The notes beneath the pieces are model-generated. The model was given only the letters and a program-made list of their open reading frames with translations, did not search any database and was not told the origin of the DNA. Shown one piece after another: positions 25,038 to 35,945 of a stretch of 64,000 bases of DNA. Source of the stretch: Ramazzottius varieornatus (Eukaryota > Tardigrada > Eutardigrada > Parachela > Ramazzottiidae); the NCBI GenBank assembly GCA_001949185.1, contig BDGG01000006.1, positions 354,827 to 418,826 of the forward strand, given 5' to 3'. Numbering within the stretch: the first letter of the stretch is position 1; the number at the start of each line of letters is the position of its first letter. Position numbers and translations under genes: made by a program.

Positions 25038-25132
25038 TGGCTCCTCTTGACACCCACGCACACCGATGGGCTTATTTCACCATCGGATTTAACTGACAGA
25101 CCACCGATGGGCTCCTCCCACCACTTCTAACT
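25038..25132. repeat. Family A arm fragment (CACCGATGGGCT units)
   Basis: GGCTCCTCTTGACACC, CACACCGATGGGCTTA and GACCACCGATGGGCTCCTCC follow each other, the same units and order as the arms of the family A element in ISWI intron 13. Only one arm is seen. Confidence 0.6.
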
Positions 25133-25493
25133 AATTCTTCAACTAGATGAAATAGACCAGTAGTGAGACTAATCACGAAATTAGTAGTTCGCCAACAGTC
25201 TACCACCACCGCGAAAGGGATTTTTTTCGAGCCTGGATACGAGGCTGTGATGGATACTGAGCGCCATCACACGCGAACGAACAACACCGGCTGTCCGGCC
25301 GAATGTACCTATCAGCAGAACAGGCTTATCATTCGTACCTTTATTGACACCCACAATCATGTATCGGGGCACCCGTAAAATCCGGGAGTCTGAAAAAAGC
25401 AGGAATGTAATTAGGCTCAACAAGCATTTCCGTATTTTTGAACCAATTGAGCGACTACATGTCGAACCTGTTCTTCAATCTTACAAGTAGGGG

Positions 25494-25622
25494 GCGTGCG
25501 GGTGCGCGTCGCAAGATGGTACGTATGTGCACGTCTCTCGTGCACTTGCCAAGTTTACATCGTGGGTGCGCAATTCAGCGACATGCATACACATACTACC
25601 TTGCGACGCGCACCTGCACGCG
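25494..25622. repeat. Inverted-repeat element (GTGCGCGTCGCAAG arms)
   Basis: The left arm has GGGTGCGCGTCGCAAGATGG; the right arm, inverted, has AGGTGCGCGTCGCAAGGTAG. About 40 bases pair with few mismatches. It is a short MITE-like foldback in the spacer just before the duplicated thrombospondin exons. Confidence 0.68.
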
Positions 25623-25692
25623 GCTTATCATAAGTTTGCCTGCCGAACTCCATTTACGTAGTTTTTATTCTAACTCATCTTTGTTTTTCCAG

Positions 25693-26653
25693 GGACACAA
25701 TTCCGTCTCCACAGTGAATCCTCTGTGGATAATCCTAAACGAAGGTGCGGAGATCTACCAGACACTCAACAGCGACCCGGGTCTAGCTGTCGGCTACGAC
25801 GCCTTCACCGGCGTAGACTTTGGCGGGACCTTCTTCGTCAACACCAATATTGACGACGACTATGCCGGCTTTGTGTTTTCCTTCCAAGACAGCTCGCATT
25901 TCTATACCGTCATGTGGAAAAAGGCCGCCCAGAAGTACTGGTCAACCACGCCCTTTGAGGCCTCGGCGGAACCGGGAATACAGCTGAAGCTCGTGGCTTC
26001 AAAGACTGGACCGGGAGAAGTAATGAGGAATGCGTTATGGCATACCGGAAACACGACGGATGAGGTGTACTTGCTTTGAAAAGACCCACGAAATGTCGGA
26101 TGGAAGGAAAAGACTGCGTACCGGTGGGAACTGGTTCATCGTCATCGGTTGGGTTTCATCAGGTACGTACGGACGATGGGAAAACACAACATCAGTGAAT
26201 AAGCGCAGAAAACGTCTGGGGCCGTGTAAAGTGATCCTCACGTGATTCAATAGGCAGCTACGTTGCAAGATATAATACTGTTATGCGTTCGGATGGTTAA
26301 CACGGAATTATGCCAGCCATAATCCATCATTGAAAATTTTCCAGGGTACGCTTTTTCGAAGGGACTGAGGTCGTGGCTGATTCTGGGAATGCTTTCGACT
26401 CAACGCTGTTGGGAGGACGGCTAGGAGTCTTTTGCTTTTCCCAGGAGTCCGCTATCTGGTTGGATTTGGTCTACCGCTGTAACGGTACGTACCAGTACCA
26501 TGAGGAATTTGGTTGCCGCTGGCTTCGATCCCTAATCAACTGTACTCGCGGGACGGTAATGCAACCTTGTACGTTGCAGATGACCAGCCGACATTCATCG
26601 GCTTTAGCCTTCCTGCTAAACCAAGTAACTCTGGTTCAAACGTACAAACATGA
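25693..26653 (+). pseudogene. Duplicated thrombospondin C-terminal exons with in-frame TGA
   Basis: Three exons match the last three thrombospondin exons: 25693-26162, 26345-26484 and 26580-26653, with the same phases and terminal exon length (74 bases). The encoded piece is the lectin-like C domain only. In the first exon TGG for the Trp of the LLWKDP segment has become TGA (26077-26079). Downstream of it the frame stays open and similar ([13 protein letters not shown]) to the true stop at 26653. Upstream of 25718 the match ends at an acceptor-like TTTTTCCAG and no EGF or type 3 exons are present. It is a partial gene copy, most likely non-functional. Its first 356 matching bases are identical to the intact gene, while the rest differs by roughly a tenth or more. 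Confidence 0.85.
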
Positions 26654-26925
26654 AAGTGCGTGCATTCTGATAAGTTTGTAAGGAAAACACTTCTACGCCT
26701 TGTGTCCCTCGTGAACTGGTTGACTTGAGGTATCGGGGAATTGTGATATCAAGTTCGGAACTGCTTATTATTTAACCTGACGGGTCCATCGAGACGGTGC
26801 TTCCACCCGAGAAACTTCTGTTAGAGTATAAGGAAAAATGTTTCAACCACATGATAATTTATAAGCATGGATGTCCGATGTGTGTAAAGAGAACAACGAT
26901 GATGCAATTTTCATTGGAAAAAAAC

Positions 26926-27792
26926 TCATCTTCCTCCTACAAGTGTACCAGGGTCAGTGGGAAAGCAAGCCACGGTACATGTTAATGGAGTATCTAGTCC
27001 GGACTCCAAATATGTGCAATTCGTACTCGGAGATCCGTATGCACATACGCACCGCGCAGCATGGCTTCCGACGATGGGAACGCATGTCGAGGCTGTCGGA
27101 AGGGGTGCGGGAGGACAGAAAGAAGCACAAGTTTGCGGACCTGTCGTAGTTCCGCCTCCCGTATAAGTGCATCCAAGAGGTGGTGGACCTAGAGCTAGAC
27201 AGTTGTCAATAATTTGCTGCGGCGATCTGGTCGTGGTCGTGCTTGCTGTGGTCGTGCTAGGAGTCACTCCTATGATCGCCGATCTTGTAGTAGAGCCTAT
27301 GACAGCAGAGGCGGCTGTAGTGGTAGTGATTACCGACGCCACTGTAGTAGTAGTCGTAGGGGTAAACACGAAGAACGAATCACCCACGAATGAATCGGCA
27401 ATATTGTTGTCGATGACGTTGAACTGGTCGTTCATGAGATAATCAGGCACTATTGAATTGAGCTGGCCGAGTTGGACTGGCTGGATTTGGGAGGGTATTT
27501 CAATGCCCGGGCACTGTAATTGACAGTTTTGAATTACGTTGTTGGTATCCCTCACGACTGGCACGTAGAAGCATCCGGCAGGGGATGCCAGATCACTGTT
27601 CAAAGCTTGACAGCGCGCTTGCTCGATCGGGCTGGCATTCACGGGAACCAGTCCGTTGAACTGGAAGAACTGCGGAGGAACCAGCTGGTTGCCAAAGGCA
27701 GAAATGGCCTGACGCTTCCGTCGCGATAACCTGCTGATATCTCGGGCCAAAACAATAGAGACAACGAATATCAGAAGCAATACTTGGTTCAT
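26926..27792 (-). CDS. Secreted protein with furin site, Thr-rich linker and Cys-rich tail (paralogue)
   Basis: Single exon, 288 residues, the duplicate of the gene at 23440-24282. It keeps the signal peptide (MNQVLLLIFVVSIVLAR), the RRKRQ furin-type site, the central domain (GQLNSIVPDYLMNDQFNVID, FVGDSFF), a longer Thr-rich linker (about 148-195) and the Cys-rich C-terminus, which has an extra tail ending GTLVGGR. The two proteins are clearly homologous throughout, but the linker and tail have drifted, so the duplication is not very recent. The frame is fully open, unlike the duplicated thrombospondin exons beside it, which suggests selection to keep it. The start is the ATG at 27792 that opens the signal peptide; upstream in-frame sequence is promoter. 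Function unknown; secretion and processing are inferred from sequence. Confidence 0.82.
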   Translation of the reverse strand: MNQVLLLIFVVSIVLARDISRLSRRKRQAISAFGNQLVPPQFFQFNGLVPVNASPIEQARCQALNSDLASPAGCFYVPVVRDTNNVIQNCQLQCPGIEIPSQIQPVQLGQLNSIVPDYLMNDQFNVIDNNIADSFVGDSFFVFTPTTTTTVASVITTTTAASAVIGSTTRSAIIGVTPSTTTASTTTTRSPQQIIDNCLALGPPPLGCTYTGGGTTTGPQTCASFCPPAPLPTASTCVPIVGSHAARCVCAYGSPSTNCTYLESGLDTPLTCTVACFPTDPGTLVGGR

Positions 27793-27885
27793 GATGCAAA
27801 GCCGGCTTTCACTGATGTCGAATATCAGACAACCAGCATGTAGAATCGCTTCACGGAAAAACACGAGAATCTTGACTAATTTCAG

Positions 27886-27893
27886 TTTTTATA
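27886..27893 (-). promoter_or_regulatory. TATA box of the second secreted-protein gene
   Basis: TATAAAAA on the minus strand, about 95 bases before the ATG at 27792, at the same spacing as in the paralogue. Confidence 0.65.
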
Positions 27894-28912
27894 TTGCCGA
27901 CGTAGTCAGTAAACTTCAACCCTGTTTCGAACTTCTAATATAAGTTCTATCTTTGTTGTTGTTAGTTCTTCTCCACAATAGTTCGAACGGCGGTTTACAA
28001 CATACAGTATCTCGATGCATTTTGGGTGCAACGGTCTGAATTAAAATATTGTTGACAATAAACTAAATTGGAATCGTTTGATGTTGCTCTGGCAAGGTGT
28101 TGATCAAACTAATATTCTTTTGTTGTTCACGGCCCTTGGTTTACGGCACTGTCTACGGCACTCATTTTGTGGTGCGCCGACACATCCGTCGTAAACGTCA
28201 ATCGGAATGATACCAAAGTTGTTGCGCAAGAGAACCGAAACGTAATGGGTCACTGCGGAGTGTAGCCGAGGCCGCAAGATCGGGAGGGTTGGATTTGAGG
28301 AGAAGAGGCAGGGAGAAAAGGCATGGCCATCGGATCCGTCCGACGAGTCAGCAGCGATTACGAGTGTCCGCTGGCTGAATTTCGCGGTGCGGAAACGCAT
28401 TGTTTTTTTACGAAAACGATTTAGGTATCAAAAGGGGATTCCTTTTCGTTTGTTTCTTCCCTTCCTGTCGAGTGATTTTCGAGCCTTCGCACCCTGGAGT
28501 AAGACTCAGCTGTGTTTCGCACCTAAAGTTCCTGCACTAGGAAAAGCACGAAGAACGGAAACGGGTAGACAAAGCGGTATGTAGTGTTCGTGGTGTAGGA
28601 CGCGAGGTTCATCCCGTATATGGGTAGCGAGAAACCAATGTTCGGTGCGCGCGTCATGCACTTAGAACATTCTCTCATGCTGTTATCCAGTATCTACCTA
28701 GTCTCCGCCCGTGGTTCATGTGCATGAAGAGCTTCGCCTTTGAGGCTAGTCTACGATCGCTCTGTTATGGCTCAAGCCAACGCTCCCGATATCACAGCCA
28801 CGGCATCGGTCAACCGGCCATTTGCCGAACAACTTCGATGGTACCGGCATCTCGAAGTCCATCATGTCGTTCCTGCACGTTCATAACAAAAGACTCAATG
28901 TTCTGACAGTTA

Positions 28913-30077
28913 CCAGGTGCGGAAGTATGATTTGTTACTCCTGGAAACAAGTCAACTTCAAAACTTCATTGTTACACTCCCCCTTGTCCGTTTGTCCTGT
29001 GCCTTTTTTCAAGTCACTGTGTCAACTCCTAGCTATTGTCTGGCATTCTATTAACCCAAGTTTTTCAGCTTCGGGGTAGGGCAAGAATGGTTTTGTCAGA
29101 ATCATGGATAACCAAAATTTTAGGCGATTCAACTATTTGAATTTTCTTAAGGCGTCAGCGTATCCCAGGCAGGCGCTAAGATATGCTTCGTTTCTCGTAA
29201 TGAAGCAGCTAACGGCTGAACCGTAAGAGGTTGGGTACGTCTTCTCCGCTCTGGAGATTCCTAGGTTGGAAGTCACCCCTTGGGAAGTCCGCAACTGAAG
29301 ATGTACAACAGCGTCCAGAGGGAGTATGTCGAATTTGTTCCTTCCCGAACTGTTGCAAAACCTTTAAGAGAATTTAAAGTGTCTACCTAAAATCCTCACT
29401 GGACATTTAGACATGGCTCGGAGGGGAAAAGATCAAGAAGTTTGATACCCCGCTTACTTCGCGCACCGCAGGAGATGAACCGCAGGAAATTTCGCATAGT
29501 GCGCGGCACCATAGGAAAATTATGGTTACCTACTGATTGCTATTTCACAGTCTAGACCTTCCTTCTAGACCTTCAGTCTAAATCCTCCCGCCCGGCATAA
29601 CGATAGCTGCAGACTAAACCTCTCTGGAGCGGGGAAGAATGATAAAAACACTTGCCGTTGACTAAACGAAATCTTTCGGTCAACTCAAAGCACCACTGTT
29701 GCAAGTCAGCTCTAGAGTGCACGTTGAACAAAACGCTTCCGCAAAACTGCAGGAGGTGGAACTGGAAACTCTCCTTCGTACACCAGAGAGAGGGGTTCTG
29801 ATACCGAAGGATTATCACTATGTCGCAGAATTTCAGCACCTCCAGCGAGAAAGAATAATTTCTTCCGCAGCGGCTACCAAAAATGGCTACCGAGACTTTA
29901 TCGTTTCTCTTCTCCTATTCTCTTACAGTACAGGCACGAACACGATGCCGAAAAAATGACTGAAGTACCTTGCTAGTATGAGTGGATGACCTGATCAAAA
30001 ATTCCGAGGTTCGGAACCAGGAGAAGTTTTTGAAAATCTTCGTCGGGGGAGTAACAAGTCATACTTCCGCACCTGAT
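28913..30077. mobile_element. TA-flanked DNA transposon, copy 1 (non-autonomous)
   Basis: Ends are CCAGGTGCGGAAGTATGA and, inverted, TCAGGTGCGGAAGTATGA; TA lies directly outside each end, as expected for Tc1/mariner-type insertion. The terminal repeat continues to GTTACTCC. The 1165-base interior carries no recognisable transposase. It has one short open frame (29699-29959, 86 codons) on the plus strand that is also open in the other copy at 59126-60346. The two copies are nearly identical and lie in opposite orientation, so the family moved recently and must have used a transposase made elsewhere. Confidence 0.88.
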
Positions 30078-32430
30078 AGTGCATTGCATCGAGCTTTGAT
30101 TGTCGCCAAATCCATGTGTGCTACAGCCTATAGCCTACGCGTACGATGAGAAAGTATGGGACACTGAAAATTATGCGACAGGCGGAAAGGATGGTACAAT
30201 GGTTATCCGATTGTGGAAAAGCGTCGGAAAGCGCATTGAAGTGAATCAGCCGTGTAAGTACGTGCTTCTGTACGACCGTGGCGAAAAGGGCTGTTTCATG
30301 ATTTTTCGTCGTACGTACACAGATGATGATGTCTAATGCAAAGGTTCATCGAGCGGCGATCCGAACCTTTAATCGTAGAAGCGTCGTCAGCCGGCGGTGC
30401 AGTGGGTGCGCGAAATAGAAAAACAACCACGAATTCTTGAACGTCCTCCATTGTCCCCCATCGTCCGCCTTACGTCTGTTCAGGTTGCGAATTTGCAATA
30501 ATACTTGAACGCAAAGTTTACCGAAGCACCTAACAGCGTTCCTCCCTTAGGTACGCGCTAGGTTTCGCAAACACTGCAGTGAAAAAACATGCGCCACTTG
30601 ATCCGGGCAACCGGAGTGGTTTAGTCGCAAGCCCTACTGGTTGAGCTCAGCGAAGCGACAAAACCTATATTTGCCGCTATTCGCTGTGGCGAAAATTCTT
30701 TCGCCACGGCCGGGATCGGAGAAGATACCACTGCACCTTCGGTCGCCTGATTGATCATAAATGCTTCGCCGCGGCACCAGGCGGGCAGTAGGAACGCAAC
30801 GCAGTAAAACGTGTACCCCATAAGGATTTGCCTCTTCTGCTCGGTCTTTCCAAAAGTTAGAACGACCAGCTCGTTTTTATTGTCATAAAGATCGGCCTCA
30901 GTATTGTGCTCGATGCAATGGTACTTTTCTTCGCGATCAAGTTAAAGTTCCGATTATAACGCCCGGAGGCCAGTCAAACGGCTTGTCTGCAGCGTTAACC
31001 CTAAGCATTCATGAGGTTGAAGTTCGAGGACTTTCTATTGTGTCGGTGTCATGGTCACCGATCAGCACCTGAATGGACAGTATAGTGTTAACAAGCGGAG
31101 TCGTTGGACACATACGAGCTCAGTGGCGAAGAAAAACGCTATTCGAGGAGGATTCAAAACTTGTGCTTTTTTGTCTAACTTTACTTGCACGTGTACTTTG
31201 CATCCATTGACATAGACCGACTGTACAACTGGAACATTTTCCGATACAGTGCAGACGGTGCGACTATACTGTATGCAGATCAACACTGATTCGACGAACT
31301 AGGCGGTTGCGCTGCCCGTGGATACAACAAGAACCCAGTGTTGTTTCAATATACTTTTTTGATTTTAATTGCAATAACGATTAATCGGAAAGCCTCGTGC
31401 CGCAGCAATTTCAATTATGTGGCGTTCAATCCAGCTGAATCAGGAGCCACAATTAATCGGAATTCAGCTCGCGACAGCAATCGAAATTATTTCAGTTGTG
31501 GTAGTTCATTTTAATATTCCTACGACTGGTATTCTAACGCACCGTAAGCCTGTCGTTTCATGCGCGTAGAATGCCCGTCAGATGTTTAGCACAAAGCATG
31601 GCACTGCCAAGGCACTGTGTACGGATGTGCCGACGTCAACCCGATTGTTATGCTTCTAAAAGTCTCGCGCGTATGCCATCATACCCGCGAAACATCCCTT
31701 AGAGAGTAAGTAGAGGAAGATATTGGGACCGGGGTTCAACTTCGCTTGTACGTTGAAGCACCGCTCGTAGTTCAGGAAGCTACGCAGTAAGCATCATGCC
31801 GTTCGCCATCGTGCGACATGCACATACGCACACACATTCGCCCGATCAAGCGCCAGACACGCGTAGAAACTCAGACACTCGATGCAACCAGGTGCATTTT
31901 ACCGCGCTGTTTTGCGCAAATTTTGATAATCTGAATTGCTACATTCTGTATTTCGATTACGAATCATAATTTTGTTCTGTTTTCCGAATTTCACTACCAT
32001 TCTAATTTATATTCAAATGGTTTAATTCATATTCAAAAAACGCCAGAACTTGCCTGCGTGGTCGCGGAAACCTATGAATTTCGCGCCATGTTCTGGCCAA
32101 AATCCGTAAATTTCCTAAATTTCTAAACTGCTGACACAATCTAGTGGATCTAACATTGAGGAGCATGATACGGGGGTCATTTGGCTGTCTGACTAGTTCT
32201 CAGGTAGTTACGTCACTAAAATCTGAAGGGGTTTGAAATTTTGACTGAAAATGTGTGACGTCGCAGTGACGTCATACAGCGTAAGAATAGGCTTGCGTCT
32301 GTTCGCACGCAGAACCCCGGGTGGGAGCTATCTCTGCTGGTAATCAACCTCAGAATTCTCGGGAACATCTTCCTAAAGAGCGAACAGTTTTGCTGGATTA
32401 CTATTCGTGTCGAAGCGTGACGGCTCTATC
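30078..32430. other. Region without a recognised gene
   Basis: One plus-strand open frame, 30100-30336, contains YATGGKDGTMVIRLW, which recalls a WD40 blade; it is isolated and could be chance. A 74-base imperfect duplication (ATTAATCGGAA...GCAGCAAT) begins at about 31380 and 31454. Nothing else is supported. Confidence 0.45.
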
Positions 32431-32579
32431 ACGCGCTGCCCTTGAGTATTCCGAATAATCTGTTGTCAATAAAGATTACTTTGGCAGCAAAGATATTATT
32501 ATTCCAATTTTCCAAAAGGGCGAACAAAGTTTTGAGACTTTGAGCCTCGGCGAGGTATGGCAAAGCTACCACCCGATCA

Positions 32580-34039
32580 GATTTACAGATTGTTATGACA
32601 GAAGGACTGGAGCTGGGCTTGGAACTCAATACTTCCAAGTGCGAACTGTTCCTCTGTTGGCGGTTCGCACCAGGATCGGGTGGCCATCAGGCAGAAGGTG
32701 AACGTTGTTTGCCCCGGCATTCTACTCCCTTCCAGGAGTGAGCTGAGCCTGCTGGGAGCCCCCTTGATGGAAGAGGGCTTGGAAGAAGCTGTCCGAGCGA
32801 AGACAGGTCCGATGAAAGTTGTCAGCAAAATACTCTGCCTCATGCACGACCATTACTGTAAGCTCTCTTTCTTCTTAAGAATTGCCTCTGCCTGCCTAAA
32901 CTCCTGTACATTCTGCGGTGCTCCGCGGTGTGGAAATTCCCAGAAGTGCTGAAGGAGTTCGACGAGGTGGTACGCTCGAGTCTAGCGGAAATCACCAACA
33001 TCCAGATGTCTGCTGAGCCATGGCGTCAAGCAACGTTTCCAGTCGGTTTAGGTGGACTGGGCATCCGTCGTACGGAAGAGGTCGCACTCCCAGCCTTTTT
33101 GGCTTCGATCCACTCCGTTCAAAAACTGGTGCTCAGCATCCTCCCTGGTGCCGCTTCGGACAGCGAAACTGATCTCGCTTTGACCAGGTGGACCTTCCTG
33201 AGTTGCGTCATCAGCAGCGAGCCTGGGACCTTCCTCTTCTAAAGATTAGCCATGACGCAATGGTAAGTGCTGCTTCACTCAACACTAAAGCCCGTCTTTT
33301 TGCTGTTTCAGACAAAAACTCGGGCTCATGGTTCCACGCACTTCCGGCTTCTTCACTCGGAAACCTTCTGGACGACAACACGCTACGAGTAAGCATAGGT
33401 TTGCGTCTAGGCGCAAAACTATGCAGACCTCACGTGTGTCGGTGCGGAAAGATGGTGGACGAGCTCGGACAGCACGGCTTGAGCTGCAAATACAGCGCCG
33501 GATGCCACAGTCGTCACAATGCACTGAACGAGTCCCTTCGCCGAGCGTTAGCCACCGCTCAGGTGCCTGCGATCCTGGAACCACCGGGAAGTTTTCGTGC
33601 GGACAAGCGACGGCCTGACGGAATGTCACAAGTCCCATGGAAGAATGGAAAGGAGCTAGTGTGGGACGTGAAAGTTGTCGACGCGTTGGCTCAGATGAAC
33701 GTTGTCGATTCGTCGAAGAGAGCAGGATCGGCTGCGGAAGAAGCTGAAAAGAGGAAGAAGGCAAAGTATGTTGACATCGGTCAGCAGTTCTCCTTTTATC
33801 CAGTCGGACTGGAGACCTTTGGACCGTGGGGACCTTCAGCAACGGAACTTTTTGAGACAGTTGGTAGAAAGATGCTTGAGATAACTGGCGAGGCTCGTTC
33901 TTTACAATTTTTTAAGCAGCGCGTGTCTATTGACATTCAGGGTGGTAATTGTTTTTCTGTTATTTCAACTGTTAAAGATCAGAAAGGTCTTGAGGTGTTT
34001 TTGGTTTTGGATGTTAAAAAAGGAAAATCTATACCGTAA
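32580..34039 (+). mobile_element. Dead non-LTR retrotransposon, 3' part (RT end plus endonuclease)
   Basis: A 5'-truncated LINE on the plus strand. From 32580 a reverse transcriptase remnant reads GLELNTSKCELF, then LSLLGAPL and a thumb-like WRQATFPVGLGGLGIRR (about 33020-33065), in three frames with breaks near 32660, 32900 and 33230. The longest intact piece, 33188-34039 (283 codons), has a zinc knuckle (CRCG...H...C, about residues 80-105) followed by RRPDGMSQVPW and ELVWDVKVVD. That is the R-P-D-x-D pattern of the restriction-like endonuclease carried by R2/R4-type and related elements, and the piece ends with GPWGPSATELF and a final helical part. A poly-A signal-like AATAAA follows at about 34105. 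No target duplication could be identified. Confidence 0.8.
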
Positions 34040-34097
34040 GCTTTTGACGTGTTTTTCCTTGTTTAGATTTGTCTTTCTTCCTTTTGGAAACTGAATA

Positions 34098-34676
34098 TTA
34101 TCTTGAATAAAGTGTGGAATTAAGTTCCACATCATTATTCACTATATTATTCAGGACCTCGGACGGTCGGCCAGCATTTGCAGCAATGTATTCGACAGCG
34201 GTGCGTTTCAGAGCTTCAGCAGAAACCCTGTCAGACAGGAACAGCAACTTCGACACGTTATTAGTCACAATATCTTTGATCAGCACATCCTCACAAGCTT
34301 CCTTCATTTCCAACAGTTCGTACTTGTCGGCGGCTATCAAGACATCCTTCGCGTTCTCCTTCGACAGACCTTCCAGTGAGCCATAGTACGCGTAACGCAG
34401 CAATTTCTCGAGGGTAGCAGATGTGATGTCCTTGAGAACGCAGCGACCAGTCATGCATTCCTCCAGATTCGACAGATACGTCCGGTGGAAGACGGGAGAA
34501 GCCACGCTGAGAATGAGCTTGTGAACCGGACGCTTCTCGCCTTCCGAAGAAACCAGGATGAAGTCCCGACCGACGTCCGAATCGTACAGTCGCCGCACGA
34601 AGTTGTCCCGCGAAGCATCCGCCACGACAGTAGACTTCTTCTCTTCAGCTGCAGGTGCAGAGTGGCCATTACCCAT
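34098..34676 (-). CDS. BTB/POZ domain protein, short
   Basis: Single exon, 192 residues. A BTB/POZ domain covers about residues 25-140: DFILVSSEGEKRPVHKLILS, ASPVFHRTYLSN, then LLRYAYYGSLE and the ADKYELLEMKEACED helix. A short BACK-like tail follows (VSKLLFLSDRVSAEALKRTA). BTB domains dimerise and often dock substrates on Cullin-3 ligases. No Kelch, MATH or zinc-finger partner domain is present. The N-terminus MGNGHS fits the N-myristoylation pattern (Gly2, Ser6), which would put the protein at a membrane; this is inferred. Start chosen at the ATG 34676, the only one before the domain. Its nearest relative here is the broken MATH-BTB gene upstream; both resemble the large SPOP-like/TDPOZ family. 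Confidence 0.86.
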   Translation of the reverse strand: MGNGHSAPAAEEKKSTVVADASRDNFVRRLYDSDVGRDFILVSSEGEKRPVHKLILSVASPVFHRTYLSNLEECMTGRCVLKDITSATLEKLLRYAYYGSLEGLSKENAKDVLIAADKYELLEMKEACEDVLIKDIVTNNVSKLLFLSDRVSAEALKRTAVEYIAANAGRPSEVLNNIVNNDVELNSTLYSR

Positions 34677-35945
34677 CCTACGATAGCTTTGACAGAATGC
34701 GGCTACGCTTTCTCAAATGAATCAAGTGGGGAGGATAATCTGGAAGCAAAAAAGCAGAAAATTAGACATTTGAAAATTCCTCTTACCGCGTTCGGATTAC
34801 AAAACATACAGTATTGTTCTATTCACCGTGATCGAAGGTCGACTTCATTATCAGCTCACCTGCGTTACGTCTTCAGTTTCGATATCGGGAATGGATAGCG
34901 GGGCTGTTGCGAGACTACTCTATAACTAGTGAAAACAAGCAAAAGGAAAATGGAACGTCTTCAAAATAAAACAACCATCTAGGATCCGGTTGAGCTGCAT
35001 GCAGATCACAGCTCATGACTGATGTGGGCCTCTGCACTTGAGTGCGCCACTTGGGCACCTGGTGCGCTATCCCGTCACGCCGCTTTTTTACAGCAAGAAT
35101 TGAGTCCGCGCGTTGCCCGCTGGAGGAAAACACTGCGTGTATAATCAAAGGGGGGAGAGTTTTTCTCTTGCTTTCCGAATATATTCTTCAGCCAGGCAGC
35201 TACTGGCTTAACTGATTTCGAGGAAAATCATATCAGTCCACAGAACCGAGTTATTTCTTCATGCCGGCAGTCAGAAGTTATCTGGTTGCGACTTCTGGTT
35301 TTTCAAAAACAAGAATTCGATTTTTCCGGGTTTAGAAACGATCGACCTCTCAAATGGCCCATTAGTTAGTGAAGTGGTTGGAGTTAGATTTTTCCTGTCT
35401 CAAAGACTTCTTGAAAACTTCTATCAGAATGTTCAACAGATGCACCAGGGTGTGTTGTCTCTTCACTCGAAGCGGCTTCGCGATTGAACTCCCTCAGCTC
35501 TCACAAGTTAAGTTTTAGTGCTTAGACTCCTGTCCAAGTTTCCACCCGCATAACTTTGGTGTAATCAAGCTTCCAAAGGGATTTGGGCGCTTAAAAAAAT
35601 TGTTTTCCCGAAAGTGGCGGGTTTTTCGCAAAACAGCCATTTTCGCTAAACTGATTTGCAGCTCGACGAACACCAACGATTTGAATGTCATGAGCTTATC
35701 CTAAAAGTGAGTGATGGTGCATCAAACGGCGACAAGTCTGGGATGAATTACAGTACTTGGCTCTAACGGGAGAAAAAACTTCTGGAAGTTGCCGTTCGAA
35801 AAGAGGGGACAAGTTATACTCCCGCAACCGGTCCACCAAACATAATCGGAAAATCGTCTTCGAACATAATCGGAAAATCGTAACCCTAAACGACATCAAG
35901 AGGAAACAACAACGGAAAATATCGTCGTGGTAAACACAGGTTTCT
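34677..35945. other. Spacer between two BTB genes
   Basis: No gene recognised. Near 34990-35075 there is a family E fragment (GAGTGCGCCACTTGGGCAC). The rest is unremarkable. Confidence 0.4.

Larger units (their letters stand above)
24713..25690. other. Spacer between the two duplicated units
   Basis: No gene recognised. It holds a stretch at about 25040-25130 with CACCGATGGGCT twice, like the arms of the element at 56197-56780, and an inverted-repeat element at 25494-25622. Open frames here are short and lack family similarity. Confidence 0.5.
25718..28887. repeat. Tandem segmental duplication, copy 2
   Basis: Second copy of the unit at 22341-24712, same orientation: broken thrombospondin exons, then the second secreted-protein gene and its promoter. 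About 640 extra bases (roughly 28215-28835) interrupt the similarity near the far end. The transposon at 28913 begins just after it. Confidence 0.82.

Noticed and set aside
25438-25692. 5' extension of the duplicated thrombospondin frame
   Set aside because: This part runs through an inverted-repeat element and a splice acceptor, so the open frame is accidental.
29699-29959. 86-codon frame of the TA-flanked transposon as a transposase
   Set aside because: It is too short and has no DDE or helix-turn-helix motif; its conservation in two copies follows from their recent common origin.
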